In this document: one piece after another, positions 1 through 10,109 of the stretch
Layout: every line of letters begins with the position of its first letter
How positions within the stretch are numbered: position 1 is the first letter of the stretch
Assembly: GCA_043228905.1 (NCBI GenBank)
Contig: JBHGNT010000009.1
Location: 3,844,001 to 3,908,000 of the forward strand
Reading direction: 5' to 3'
DNA from: Azolla caroliniana
Lineage: Eukaryota; Polypodiophyta
Length of the DNA stretch: 64,000 nt
Notes under the pieces: model-generated
What the model was told of the DNA's origin: nothing
Seen by the model: the letters and a program-made list of their open reading frames with translations, nothing else
Database searches by the model: none
Position numbers and translations under genes: made by a program

Positions 1-185
1 TTTAAACCAAACCGTTTTGAGCCGAACCGTTTAAACCGAACCGTTTAAGAAGTATGAGAAACCAAACCATTTAAGCCAAACCGTTTTGGACCAATTTAGA
101 ACCAAACCAAACCGTTTGTACAAAAATCAGAACCAAACCAAACCATTTATGAAAAAACCAAAACCAAACCAATCCAAACCAGAGC
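1..185. repeat. Left ACCGAACC/ACCAAACC subterminal array
   Basis: The first 185 bases are irregular repeats of AACCGAACCG, AAACCAAACC and CCGTTTAA. The same kind of array recurs at about 4797-4990. Short arrays of this composition are typical of subterminal regions of plant hAT elements. I infer this is the left subterminal part of the hAT element whose transposase lies at 721-2817. The true left terminus is outside the window. Confidence 0.55.
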
Positions 186-720
186 AAGAAAAACAGAAAT
201 TTAGACATTTTAAATGTTTTTTGAAGAAGAATACCATAATAAACAGAAATTTTCTGACATTAAAGTTTTGTGGAGAATATATAGATAATACACAAAAAAC
301 TAAAATCCCAGAGCTTATGACCATCAATCGATCATATACAGTTCACGTCAGCATTTAAGTTTGTATCCACCATTTACAACAAAGCCAAAAATATAAGATA
401 AATGTGAAAAACTTCTACATAAACCAATGTTCCTCTTTTAGTTTCCAATGTTTACTTTCAGCTTGAATTACCGATTCTTGGAAGTATAAAATATGTAAAA
501 GAAGTAATTAGTAATAAAATAATAAAATAAAAATAAATTCGTAAAAGTATGCACTAAGAAATTACAATGTCTTCAAGGATCTCCAATTGCAACTTGCATT
601 TCATGGACTTGTGAAAAAGTATCATGATTCCTGTTCCATGCACATATAAAAAACATCAAATAAGTGAAAAACTAGTAATGAAAAATAAACTTAAAGAATG
701 AATTAAAAGGTATGCACACC
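186..720. other. Non-coding part of hAT element
   Basis: AT-rich sequence between the left array and the transposase stop codon. No gene is visible. It is presumably the 3' untranslated and internal non-coding part of the element. Confidence 0.4.
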
Positions 721-2817
721 TTATCTCCCATGATTATCACGTAACATGTAATCTATTACCTCGTCTTCACGAGCAAGATCATCTAGATTAAATTTAAGTT
801 CTTCATAAGCCATGTGAAAGTTATCTGTTATTTGAATATTCGATTCTCGCAAAACTTGCAGCCATGATCGAATACACATTTCAGCCTTGAATGTGTATGA
901 ATGTAGTTTGATCCTATCATCAAAGGTCATTTTTGCTGCTGAATTTGCCTCTTCCGCAGGTACTGATGATGCTGGTATAGCAAGGTAATCACATGCCATC
1001 CTATACAATTTTGGCATTGCAGATTTATTATCATGCCACCATTGTAAAGGATCCTTGTCTGTGCTAGCTAAAGGAAGTCTTATAAACTGCTCAATTTCAG
1101 ATCGTGAATCAGAAATAAGACTTTTATTCTGTACACCCATTAACCTCCAAATTTTTAGAGTTATTATCAATAGGTTGTATTGTGGTTGAAGGTGGCTCAA
1201 CACCACTCGAGAATGAGTGGTAATGGGACTCAATCATGCCTTCAACCAACTTAAGATCTAACTCTTTTTCGATATGGTCATTTGAAATAGGCAATCTAAA
1301 AAGGAATGAAAAATATTATTAAACTCAAATAACATATTAGAAAGCATGAAGACAATTGTAAATCTTAAAGGAAAGTATTACCTGGGATCAAGAAACATTG
1401 CAATGCGCGATGGAATAGACTTTAACGATTCTTGATACTTAATTAAATATTGTAAGCAGTTCTCAAACGCATTTTGAAGCACCGCTTGTGTGAATCTAGA
1501 TGATCCCGGAGGTGAAGAATCTAAAAACTGATTACAATGATTAAGTAAACAATTATACGCTAGTGATGCTAGTGATAATGTAGGATATCTTGATCCTCCT
1601 AGAAAGGTAGAAACCTCTGCAGGTGTTTCTAACCATTCCTCCATAGCATGTATGTGACTCCAATCTTCTACAGTCAAGGCATAACCATTGAAATCACTTG
1701 AAATTGTTAGATCTGAAATTGTAAAGTTCAATATATCTCTATCCTTGATAGCTTGCCTAAACATCTCTAAAGTAGAATTCCATCTTGTAACAACATCAAG
1801 CCTTGGAGGTTCCTTTTCACGATGTTCAACCATCTTAGCATACTTCCTAAACACTTCCCTTCGAACCTTGCTAGATCTAATAATTTGGAGCACTGTTCTC
1901 AACTTTTCTGTTGAGGGTGAGATAATCTCTAATGCTGACTTGATGCCCAATTGAAAAGTGTGCACCATACACCTTAACATGTGTGATGGAGCTAAAATTT
2001 CCTTACCATGCTCATTTTGTAACAGCATGCTCAATTCCTTTGCAGCCATTTGTGCATCACTAGCTCCATCAAAAATTGTAGCTAATAATCGACTTGAAAT
2101 ATTAAAAGATCCAAGTCGACAAAAGAGGGCATGTGCACAACGTTTCCCTAATCCAGCACCTGGAAATACATGCACAAAATCCAATAGCATGGACCTTGAT
2201 CTTGTTGTCTCGTGACATGCCCAATGAAGTGTCACTGAGTAGAAGCCCTTTAGACTACTATTTGACCAACCATCAAAAGTAATAGAAAATCTTGATTGAC
2301 TTTTTGATAATAAATCTATCACTTGATGGCGCAACACCACATACATTTCTAAGATGGAACGTTTAATTGTGCACCTTGTCTTCATCTGATATCCAGGTAC
2401 AAGGTCGTGTACGAACTCTTTAAATGCATCTGATTCCACATGTGCATGGGGCAAAGTTCCCTTGACAATATACCTCGTGACGAAACAATCAATTTTCTTC
2501 TCTAAAAAACGAGATACTTTAGTAGACTCTATAGAAGATCGAATAATCTTCGAAATACCTGAATTTTGATTTGGCTCGTCTGATAGATGATGTTTTTCCG
2601 TTAAATGCTTAGCTATAGTACCTGTGGATGTTTTTGAAGACCAACAAACATGACAGTGATGGCATCGTCGTCGAGGTGTGCCATTATCTATATAAGATAT
2701 GATGTGAGCATTTGTCCATGATGAACGTTGCCTTTTTCTTGACATGCTTGTTTGCCCATGGCTAACATTAATTGACGATGAGCCCATCGTTGCATGAGTT
2801 TGAGAAGATGATTCCAT
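721..2817 (-). pseudogene. hAT-family transposase, BED zinc finger, two exons, frameshifted
   Basis: Exon 1 runs 2817-1382 and exon 2 from 1295 to the stop at 721, with a GT-AG intron (donor CCCAG|GTAATA, acceptor TTTTTAG|ATTGCC). Residues 52-76 form a BED-type finger (C52, C55, H71, H76). The transposase core begins around FDGWS near residue 183, the usual place of the first catalytic Asp. Exon 2 carries the hAT C-terminal dimerisation region (DPLQWWHDN, then SSVPAEEANSAAK in place of the usual SSVPSERVFS type). The total is about 690 codons, normal for hAT. Near 1135-1150 the exon 2 frame reaches TAA and continues in another frame, so one small indel breaks the gene unless it is a base-call error. 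The enzyme would cut and paste the element in the nucleus. Confidence 0.85.
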
Positions 2818-3423
2818 TTAATGTTGTCCCTATAAAACATAAAAAAAGAAAGCATAGTTATGTATATAATACATATATTTTGTCCATAAGATAGTAACTA
2901 CCATGACTATGACTCATATATGCATGGTTGCATCCTCTTATTAATTAAAATGGTCATATTGCATACACACATGTACAACATAATCTTTATCACACCCTAT
3001 AAGCCATGTGCATGCATGTTCATATCAAATTGGGAAGTGATGAATTTGTTTAGTGCTGAAAATTAGAAACATAACATAATAGGAATACATGGTTCAAATA
3101 ATCAAAATAGACGATCTCCTTTGAGGCCTTAGAGCAAGGAAGAAAAGTATATGCTCATGTTATATACTTTGGTTTCAACATAGATGTGTACATGGGCAGT
3201 AATCTGTTAGATTTTCCGATGCACCAGCTATGTTAAGGTATAATATATTTGGTCTTTTTGACCTTATTTATAAAAGTTTCTTGATGATATACTAAAAAGA
3301 AGGAAAGAAGTATATATTAACATCCCTAAAAGACCATAATGGCCATTGAGATCTAACAAAGATTACTTCTCTTTGTTTTTCAGAATTTTGCTCCCATTTC
3401 AAAACATTTCTTGTCATTTACAG
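2818..3423. other. Region between transposase start and helicase fragment
   Basis: AT-rich sequence with no coding signal. It should hold the transposase promoter and 5' leader (minus strand). On the plus strand its last part looks like intron before the helicase exon, ending in the acceptor-like tttacag at 3417-3423. Confidence 0.4.
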
Positions 3424-4234
3424 GTAGAAGAGCTAAGACGATTTGTTTTTAATCTTTCTCTGGTTGTTCCTGAAGGAATGGTTATTTTTTTGCCATCATT
3501 TGAGTACGAACAACAGTTTCACTCGGCATGGAAAGTCTCGGGAATCCTTGATAAGATACAAAGGAAGAAAGTTCTATTTCGAGAGCCCAGAGATGCTGCA
3601 TCTCTTGATACAACACTACGTAAGTACAAAGAAGCTGTAACAGATACTCAGAATCTGGATTCAAGAAGGACAGGAGCTATCATTCAGTGTGTCGTAGGAG
3701 GAAAATGTCTGAAGGTATCAACTTTAGTGATGGTATGGGTAGATGCGTGGTCATGGTTGGATTGCCATACCCAAGCCTTTCAGATCCAGAACTTGTAGAA
3801 CGCATGAAGTATGTTGATATGATTCTGTCAGTGCCAACAGAGAGGATGTCTAAGGGTTGTGAGTTGGAAAACACACCATTGAGGAGCTATAATGGCAGAA
3901 CTTATTATGAGAACCTATGCATGAAGGCAGTAAACCAGTCTATAGGTAATGCTCAAACACTTTTTGACTGCTCTTTTATGTTATGTTTGCATATGTTTCC
4001 AAAGCCACTCAGTGTATTAATGTCTTCTTAGGTAGAGCAATCAGGCACATAAAGGATTATGCATCTATTATTCTTGTGGATACCAGATATACATCATCAT
4101 CTTCTATAACATCAGGGCCAACATCAAACCTACCCACTTGGATTAAAGAGCAGTTGATCATAGCGACAGGGAGCTTTGGAGAGGCACATAAACGAATCCA
4201 TCAATTCTTCAGGAAAAAACAAGACGATAACTAG
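3424..4234 (+). pseudogene. DDX11/ChlR1-type DNA helicase, C-terminal exon fragment
   Basis: Exons 3424-3945 and 4032-4234 encode the C-terminal helicase half of the XPD-like, iron-sulphur DDX11/ChlR1 family, which acts in sister-chromatid cohesion. Visible blocks are SFEYEQQFHSAWK, VFREP-like [42 protein letters not shown] and GRAIRHIKDY, then a normal C-terminal WIKEQLI...HQFF. The 86 bp intron 3946-4031 keeps GT and AG (ATAG|GTAATG, CTTCTTAG|GTAGAG). The frame breaks at 3702-3706: GGA GGA AAA TGT lacks one A needed to read GGK-MSEG. All N-terminal helicase motifs are missing from the window. The retained intron shows it is a DNA-level copy and not a retrocopy. Confidence 0.85.
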
Positions 4235-4790
4235 GTATGCATGATTGTTTTGATGTCAATTATAAGTACTTTTTAAGTTTTCTTGGCTGCTCTAATAAGC
4301 TATTTCTCAAAATTCTAGTAGGAGATGGCAAGATCACTCCAACATGGTAGACTTATCCGAAGGACAGGTTGAGGCGCATCTTTTTCTAGTGTACATTTTT
4401 AAAGTGGTACACTATTATCATCAAGAGTTTGAGATATAGGCTTTTACTTCATCATGTTCAGAATACAAATATGGGTCGCTAATAGCATAGAATAAGAAAG
4501 CGTAGCATTCAAAAAATTGTTCGTCAGGATTGAATCAATGTGTTTCATTATGTAACCTTACTGGGAATGAAGCTGGGAATACTTGATCAATACATATCTG
4601 TGTAACGAGATTGTAGATTGTGTCGCTGTAGTAGGAACTTTGAAGAGGACTAGGGAGTTAGGAGTTAGGAGTTAGAATGAGGACTGAGGTAGCGCAACAG
4701 AGAGTATAAGAGAGTATACAGTATGTGAATCGTGCAGAAAAGAGAGTCAGGACTCAGGAGGCAGAATATAGGATTATTATTTTTAAATCT
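4235..4790. other. Sequence after helicase fragment
   Basis: No gene seen. It probably contains the captured 3' untranslated part of the helicase gene. A short triplication of TTAGGAG-like units lies at about 4648-4672. Confidence 0.35.
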
Positions 4791-4796
4791 AAAAAG

Positions 4797-5013
4797 TTAA
4801 AACCTAAAAACCAAACCGTTAAACCGAAACCGATAAACTGATAAGCCTTTAAACCGCTAAACCGATAGCACCAAAAACCGAACCGAACCGAAACCGAACC
4901 GACTCGTATACTATGAAACCAAACCAAACTAGTTTTTAAACTTTAAACCGATAAACCATTAAGCCACGACTTAGCGGTTCGGTTCGGTTCGAGCTGAAAC
5001 CGGGCCCATTGAT
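4797..5013. repeat. Right ACCGAACC subterminal array with inverted end
   Basis: Repeats of AAACCGA, ACCGAACCGAACCG and TTTAAACCG. The last part inverts to cggttcggttcggttcg (4974-4990) and ends gggcccattgatag. This is the counterpart of the array at 1-185 and the probable right end of the hAT element. Confidence 0.55.
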
Positions 5014-5016
5014 AGT

Positions 5017-5203
5017 TGTGACTCCTTATTATGCTACATTTTGTAATTCTTATTCTACTTGTGAAATATACACCTTCTTCTTGAGTATTCCTTTTTATAT
5101 CTATTTGGTGATCTCTCTTCTCTCCTCTAATTCCTCTCACACATACACATAGCACACATCTCTTCCGCTACACAAGAATCATACCCGATTCTTTACAGTA
5201 AGT
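5017..5203 (+). repeat. 3' part of an LTR, same family as solo LTR 38515-38944
   Basis: It aligns by eye with 38762-38944. Shared blocks are agttgtgactcctt, ttctacttgtgaaatata, accttcttcttgagtatt and cacaagaatca, and both end ...TTTACA. No PBS follows at 5204, so this is a truncated solo LTR. The hAT right edge cuts it, so the LTR was there first. Confidence 0.75.
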
Positions 5204-7390
5204 TCCACAACTTTACATGTTGAGGTGAGGCCCTGTGTTACATGTATCAACAATAGAATGGTGCGAAACATCTGGTTGCAATGTAGTGTCACCTTGATAT
5301 GGATAGTATACTATATAACATAGAGCTCTTCACTAATGAAAGTATTAATATGCATCACATGGACTAAGGTATGATTTTATTTGTTACTTGGGGAAGTCAG
5401 GTTAAACAACTTTTGGGAGGAACAATAGACGACATCAAGTTGGGGCAAAACTACACAAAGTCATGACATGTGACACTAATGATGTGACAAATTCCACACT
5501 TTGGAAATATTACACACCATTTTTCACGAACTTTACTTTACACATGTACAATATGGCAATGTCCCAAGACATTGAAAACCCAAATATAGGTTTATTTGAA
5601 TATGGACATTGATATAGGTATACTTGCATATGGATCCCCTCATCGTGAATGTTAAGCCAAAAGTAACTTAGTGTGTCTCCCTAGAGTCAAAAATTATTTT
5701 ATATGGAAACTTCATTTATAAGTTTAATATGGTATAATTTAACAATAATAGTTATGAGTGGGTTAAGGTTCACAAACGTAATTGCTACAATTAGACATTT
5801 ATTGACTTAACGATGTCAAATATCATTGTTAATCACTCTCGAGTTAATAACATGTAGGCTAACCAATAAAGCGCACTTTAATCTATCACATGATGAATGT
5901 GATGGCATAAGATATTTGTTGAAGCACAATTTTGATGAGTATGACATTGCTTTGAGTTTGCACATCATGCCACCATAATACATTTGATGTGGAGATTGCA
6001 AATCAAATTTTCTTAGCATGTTATTTGGTGCCTACCATGGCAAATACATTAGGTGATCAAGCACTCAATTTGTGTGATGACTCATAAAGTAAATAATCTT
6101 TAACAATTATCTATGCAAAAACACATTGGAGGATTAAACGGTCAATTGAGAGGGATGCATCCCCCTTCCTTCATATAAAGTTTGTGGCATCTATCCACCA
6201 TATAAAGTTTGTGGATTATACACATTAACATGTTGATCACGTTAATAACTCTTTTGGGTAATTAGAATGTGAGGATGCAAGGCAGATCCCGTTCCACAAA
6301 TAGGTTGATCCATTAACAACTCTTTGGGGTATTTAGAATGTGTCGATGTGAGATAAAGGAACCTCGAGCGACAAATTAGGACATGGGATATGACAAAAAG
6401 AGATGCAAACTAATTTTGCACGATTAGATTAAAAATGTTGTTTAAAAATATATTGTTTGTTCCATACATTAATATGGCCCAGTTTTTACAAGAAACTTCG
6501 ACAAATGGACAAGTTTCATGTAATGGTGAAGCTTGGCATTTTCAAATGATGGAGACACTTGTTACACTATTAGGAGTATTGACCTTTGCACACTTAAGTT
6601 ATCTTTCATTATCTTTCCATCTGCATTTTGTCAAGGATCTAATCACAGATTCAAATGATACTAACTAACTTATGGGTTTAGAATACACATTTTCATCGGT
6701 CACATAAGCTTAGGATCCTAGCATACCTTCTAGAGATACTCTACAACCCACGACATCTGAGGGGTTAACACCGTCATTCAAAAAAAGGAAACCATAATAA
6801 ATGAACAAATGTATGTGTTTGTTTGCATTTATAAATGGTTGAGACTAGTCAAACAATAATTGAAATCGAAGTCATGGGCTTGTATCGTCAAAACTATATG
6901 CTATGCTATGTCTCTAATTTTGTTTCATGTGTCCAGTCACCCATGTCGGTGTTGATCCAACTTCAAAGGTTTTGCTACCATTCCTTTTTTAGGATTAAAC
7001 CCTACCACCACTACTTTCTTCCCACTCTTTCAAACAGAGGCGTCAATTCTCCTTTTGAGAGTGGAAAATGGTGTGGACACAAGTCTTTTCTCACACTCTG
7101 GACAGTGATAATGTTTCCTATTCATAAACTTCATTAAGAAAAGATAGGCATAAAGAGAGTTTCATGAGGTTCACAAAAGCATTTTTTTAACCTTTTTGTG
7201 CAAAGCCTTTTGCAAAGACATGATATGTGTCAGCAAGAGAACAAAAAGGCAAAAATGATATAAAATATTTTGATCTCTTATGTGCATTTCACAATATACC
7301 TACATCTATTAAAAACATTTGAATGTTATATGTATGCTTCGGGTAATCTCAAACCATGCATATGTTTACGTGTGTTCGTATGAAGATTAT
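5204..7390. other. Intergenic, no gene recognised
   Basis: AT-rich, with no long coherent reading frame. Small internal duplications are visible: atataaagtttgtgg twice at about 6173-6214, and a 36 bp unit around ttaayaactctttkgggta at about 6241 and 6312. It is probably decayed repeats. Confidence 0.5.
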
Positions 7391-7392
7391 GT

Positions 7393-7655
7393 ATGCTTCG
7401 TTATACAGGCCAAATGAATAGGATTTGTCCACAAGTTGTGTTATGGTGGTATTCTACTACTGCTTCATTATACAGGCCTAATCAATAGGATTTGTCCACA
7501 AGTTGTGTTATGGTGGTATTCTACTACAACTTTATTATACAGGCCTAATCAATAGGATTTGTCCAACAAGTTGTGTTATGGTGGTATTCTTCTATGGCTT
7601 CATTATACAAGCCTAATGAATAGCATCTATCCAACAAGTTGTGCCCATTTGTGTA
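7393..7655. repeat. 67-68 bp tandem repeat, nearly four copies
   Basis: The landmark ttatac(a) starts at 7401, 7468, 7535 and 7603, giving a period of 67, 67 and 68. Each unit carries ggcctaatcaataggattt and gttgtgttatggtggtattc. Copies 2 and 3 are almost identical, and the outer copies are more diverged. Confidence 0.9.
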
Positions 7656-8140
7656 CACAACATTTTCCCAGAAAAAATGGCATATAAAAGAGATTGATCG
7701 AAATCTAGACCAATTCATGAGCATCAGACGAGTCCCGCTAATCAGGCATTGAGCTAACCGATCGTTCTCTAATTGGCGGGAGCGTAAGGCGCATCCATCC
7801 TGATTGCGGGTTAACTACAGTGTCGAATTTGGGACATCCGTGTTCGATCAGAACAAGCGTGGTTCGCTGAAAACTGGCTGCTCTAGAGGATGTGCATTAA
7901 ACACGAGCCGCACATGTATTGTGTGTGTGTGTGTGTGTGTGTGTTGTGCTTAATGACATGCGAGCTCAATTTTAATGGTGGTTTAATTAGTCTCATGTGA
8001 TTAGGAAGGAGCCCAAACTTTAATTAGAGAGAATATGGTTGGGGCTATTTTAGTAATTTCCAGAAACAATCACAACAAGACCTGCACCATTTTATTGTTT
8101 TTCTTGTATGAGGAGGGAGGTCCCATGGATGCTCTGTTTT
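7656..8140. promoter_or_regulatory. Probable promoter region of the F-box gene
   Basis: It contains a TATA-like gcatataaaag at 7680-7690 and a (GT)12 microsatellite at 7921-7944. Which of these is used cannot be told from sequence. The region lies upstream of a CT-rich leader and has no open frame of its own. Confidence 0.3.
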
Positions 8141-8149
8141 TTGTGTGTG

Positions 8150-9050
8150 TGTGAGAGTGGGAACAGAAGAACAGGGGAAGAGGTCTAATCATGGAAACCT
8201 TTCTTCTTCTTCTTCTTCTTCTTCTCCTTCTTCTCCCTCCTTTTCTCTCAAAAGAAGAACAGAGTGGTGGGGCAAAGCTTAACCCTGGCCTTTTGATGAT
8301 AAGGTATCTACCTGTCTATGTCTCTGTTCTCCCTACCCTAGGTCTAGATCTGTGACAAAACATTTTTCTCCGCCATAAAGCAAAGGTCTTTTTAGGGTTT
8401 AGTGATGGTCCCTGTGTGCCCCCCCCCCCCCCCTTCTGTCTTTTAAGTAAGAACAGTTTTAGCAGATAAAGAGGGACAATAGGAAGACAAAAGATAACAG
8501 AGAGATGAAGCTTTGCAGAGGGGGCTCTTGAAATGCCTGTTTAAGGAAACCTCAAAAATGCAGGTCAATTATGCATAAACCCTAGAAAAATGTCTATAAG
8601 TACAAAGACATCTGATTAGCATTAGAAAACCCTTGAAAAGATAGTAAATCGAAAGGAACTCTTGTAACTCCGAGAAGCGCCCTAGGAATTTCTATAAATC
8701 TGAGTAAACTCTAGAAAATTTGTAAATCTTAGGAAACCCTTGAAAAGAGTGAAATTTCTGTCTTCAGGAAAACCTGGAGGAGTCTGGAATGTTCATCTAA
8801 GAAAATCTTAGAAAAGTTGCTAACCCAAGGAAACCCTCTCCGGACAATGCTGTAAACCGAAGAGAAGATATGAAAAAACTGTGTCAAGAAACACAGAAAA
8901 GGATGTGAATGCTAGGAAACCCAAAGAAACAGGTTCAAGGAAGAAGGTTTTTTCCCATCCTGACTGTTACAGAACAGAGAGGGGGCAGACACATTGCAAA
9001 TTTATTGATTCTTACCTCTGGATTATAAGAAGAAAAGTCCCCTGCACATT
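8150..9050 (+). other. Probable 5' leader with 5'UTR intron of the F-box gene
   Basis: A TTC-rich leader (about 8200-8247) is followed by a donor-like gataag|gtatct at 8303/8304. A good acceptor (pyrimidine tract then gttacag) ends at 8972, 78 bases before the F-box ATG. 5'UTR introns are frequent in plant F-box and other regulatory genes. A run of about 15 C lies near 8420-8434. Confidence 0.45.
8555..8945. repeat. Decayed array of GGAAACCCTNGAAAAG-like units
   Basis: Within the presumed 5'UTR intron, units resembling gaaacccttgaaaag, taaaccctagaaaa and ggaaaccc recur every 30-50 bases, often followed by gtaaatc. They are too diverged for an exact unit length. Confidence 0.5.
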
Positions 9051-10109
9051 ATGACTCTGATTTGTGACCCTTTCGACTCACTCCCTGATCCTCTTTTGTT
9101 ATATATCTTCAATAAGCTCTGTGATATCAAAGCTCTTGGTCGCTGCTCAGCTGTTTCGAAGAGATTCAACACTTTGGTTATTCAGGTGGAAGAAGTTGTT
9201 GTAAAGGTTGATTGTGTTATCTCAGCTGAAGAAAGCAATCTCTCACTCAGAGGGAAGAGTCTCCTCAGTCATATTTTTCGGGTATTCATGGGTAGCATCA
9301 TCATCAAGCCTTTACATGCATTACAACAGCTCTTGGTTCCTAAGAAGAGCATTATACTTCCCGAGGTATCTCACCATTCTCCTGGCGAGGTTTTGAAAAA
9401 CTTTAAAAGGGTAAAGAACCTTCGGATTGAGCTTCCCGGAGGAGAATCAGGTATCGATAATGGGGTCATCCTGAAATGGAGAGCAGAGTTTGGTAGCACA
9501 CTAGAAAGCTGTGTGATACTCGCTGCATCTTCTCTCATTAACACTAAGGAGGATAAATCATCGGACCAAATTACCAACCTAGAGGGCTTAACCCATACCG
9601 ATGAGAATGACAATTCTATGCAAGATACCAGTGGCAATATACCTCAATCTTTCTTCATTAACGGTGGGCTGAAGCTAAGAGTTGTTTGGACAATCAGCTC
9701 GCTTATAGCAGCTTCTGCAAGGCATTTTCTTCTCCAGCAAATAGTGCTCGAACATCCAACATTAGAGGGCCTAACGTTGGTAGATGCAGAAGGGCAAGGA
9801 ACCCTATGTATGAACAAACAACAACTTCTTGATTTCAGAGAAAGACCCATTGCAGCCTCAGCATCATCAAATCGAACTCAGATACCAGCCCTTAATATCA
9901 AACTCTGGTATGCCCCTTGTTTACACCTCCCTGGAGGGGTTATGATGAAAGGGGCAACACTTGTTGCTATTAGACCTAGTGGGCAATCAACAAAGAAAGA
10001 GAAAGATGTGGAAAGCTTTGCCATAAATGCATTTGAATCGCCTTATGATGATGCGATTGCTGCCTTGATCAAAAGGCGGACATACCTTCTTGAAATGAAT
10101 TCCTTCTAA
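9051..10109 (+). CDS. F-box protein, AUF1 / At1g78100 family
   Basis: 352 codons without intron. Residues about 5-50 are an F-box (DPFDSLPDPLLLYIFNKLCD, then ALGRCSAVSKRFNTLV), the part that binds SKP1/ASK in SCF ubiquitin ligases. The rest matches the AUXIN UP-REGULATED F-BOX group: VVVKVDCVIS, KPLHALQQLL, HSPGEVLKNF, LRIELPGGE and GVILKWRAEFGSTLESCVIL. That family is about 330-370 aa, so this is full length. In Arabidopsis, members act in SCF complexes that affect auxin and cytokinin responses of roots; a role here is inferred from family only. The start is the first ATG of the frame and sits right before the F-box. The stop is at 10107-10109. Acidic SIDNG/NEDD-like hinges at about 180-205 look disordered. 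Confidence 0.92.
   Translation: MTLICDPFDSLPDPLLLYIFNKLCDIKALGRCSAVSKRFNTLVIQVEEVVVKVDCVISAEESNLSLRGKSLLSHIFRVFMGSIIIKPLHALQQLLVPKKSIILPEVSHHSPGEVLKNFKRVKNLRIELPGGESGIDNGVILKWRAEFGSTLESCVILAASSLINTKEDKSSDQITNLEGLTHTDENDNSMQDTSGNIPQSFFINGGLKLRVVWTISSLIAASARHFLLQQIVLEHPTLEGLTLVDAEGQGTLCMNKQQLLDFRERPIAASASSNRTQIPALNIKLWYAPCLHLPGGVMMKGATLVAIRPSGQSTKKEKDVESFAINAFESPYDDAIAALIKRRTYLLEMNSF

Larger units (their letters stand above)
1..5016 (-). mobile_element. hAT DNA transposon carrying a helicase gene fragment
   Basis: Between two ACCGAACC-type arrays lie a minus-strand BED-finger hAT transposase and a plus-strand DDX11-like exon block. The right edge is placed near 5016 because there the sequence switches to one matching the 3' half of the LTR at 38515-38944. 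The right array ends with an inverted run, cggttcggttcggttcgagc at 4974-4993, then gggcccattgatag. No inverted partner of this end is seen near 4700-4800, which argues against a separate small element there. The left end and the 8 bp target duplication cannot be seen. The alternative is a hAT inserted in a helicase gene intron, with an unrelated small element at the right. Confidence 0.5.

Noticed and set aside
4760-5016. Separate small hAT-type MITE instead of the right end of a large element
   Set aside because: No inverted partner of the right end (gggcccattgatag) near 4700-4800. Not fully excluded.
7740-7920. GC-richer patch considered as a tRNA or other small RNA gene
   Set aside because: No cloverleaf with proper A and B boxes and no 7 bp acceptor pairing could be made.
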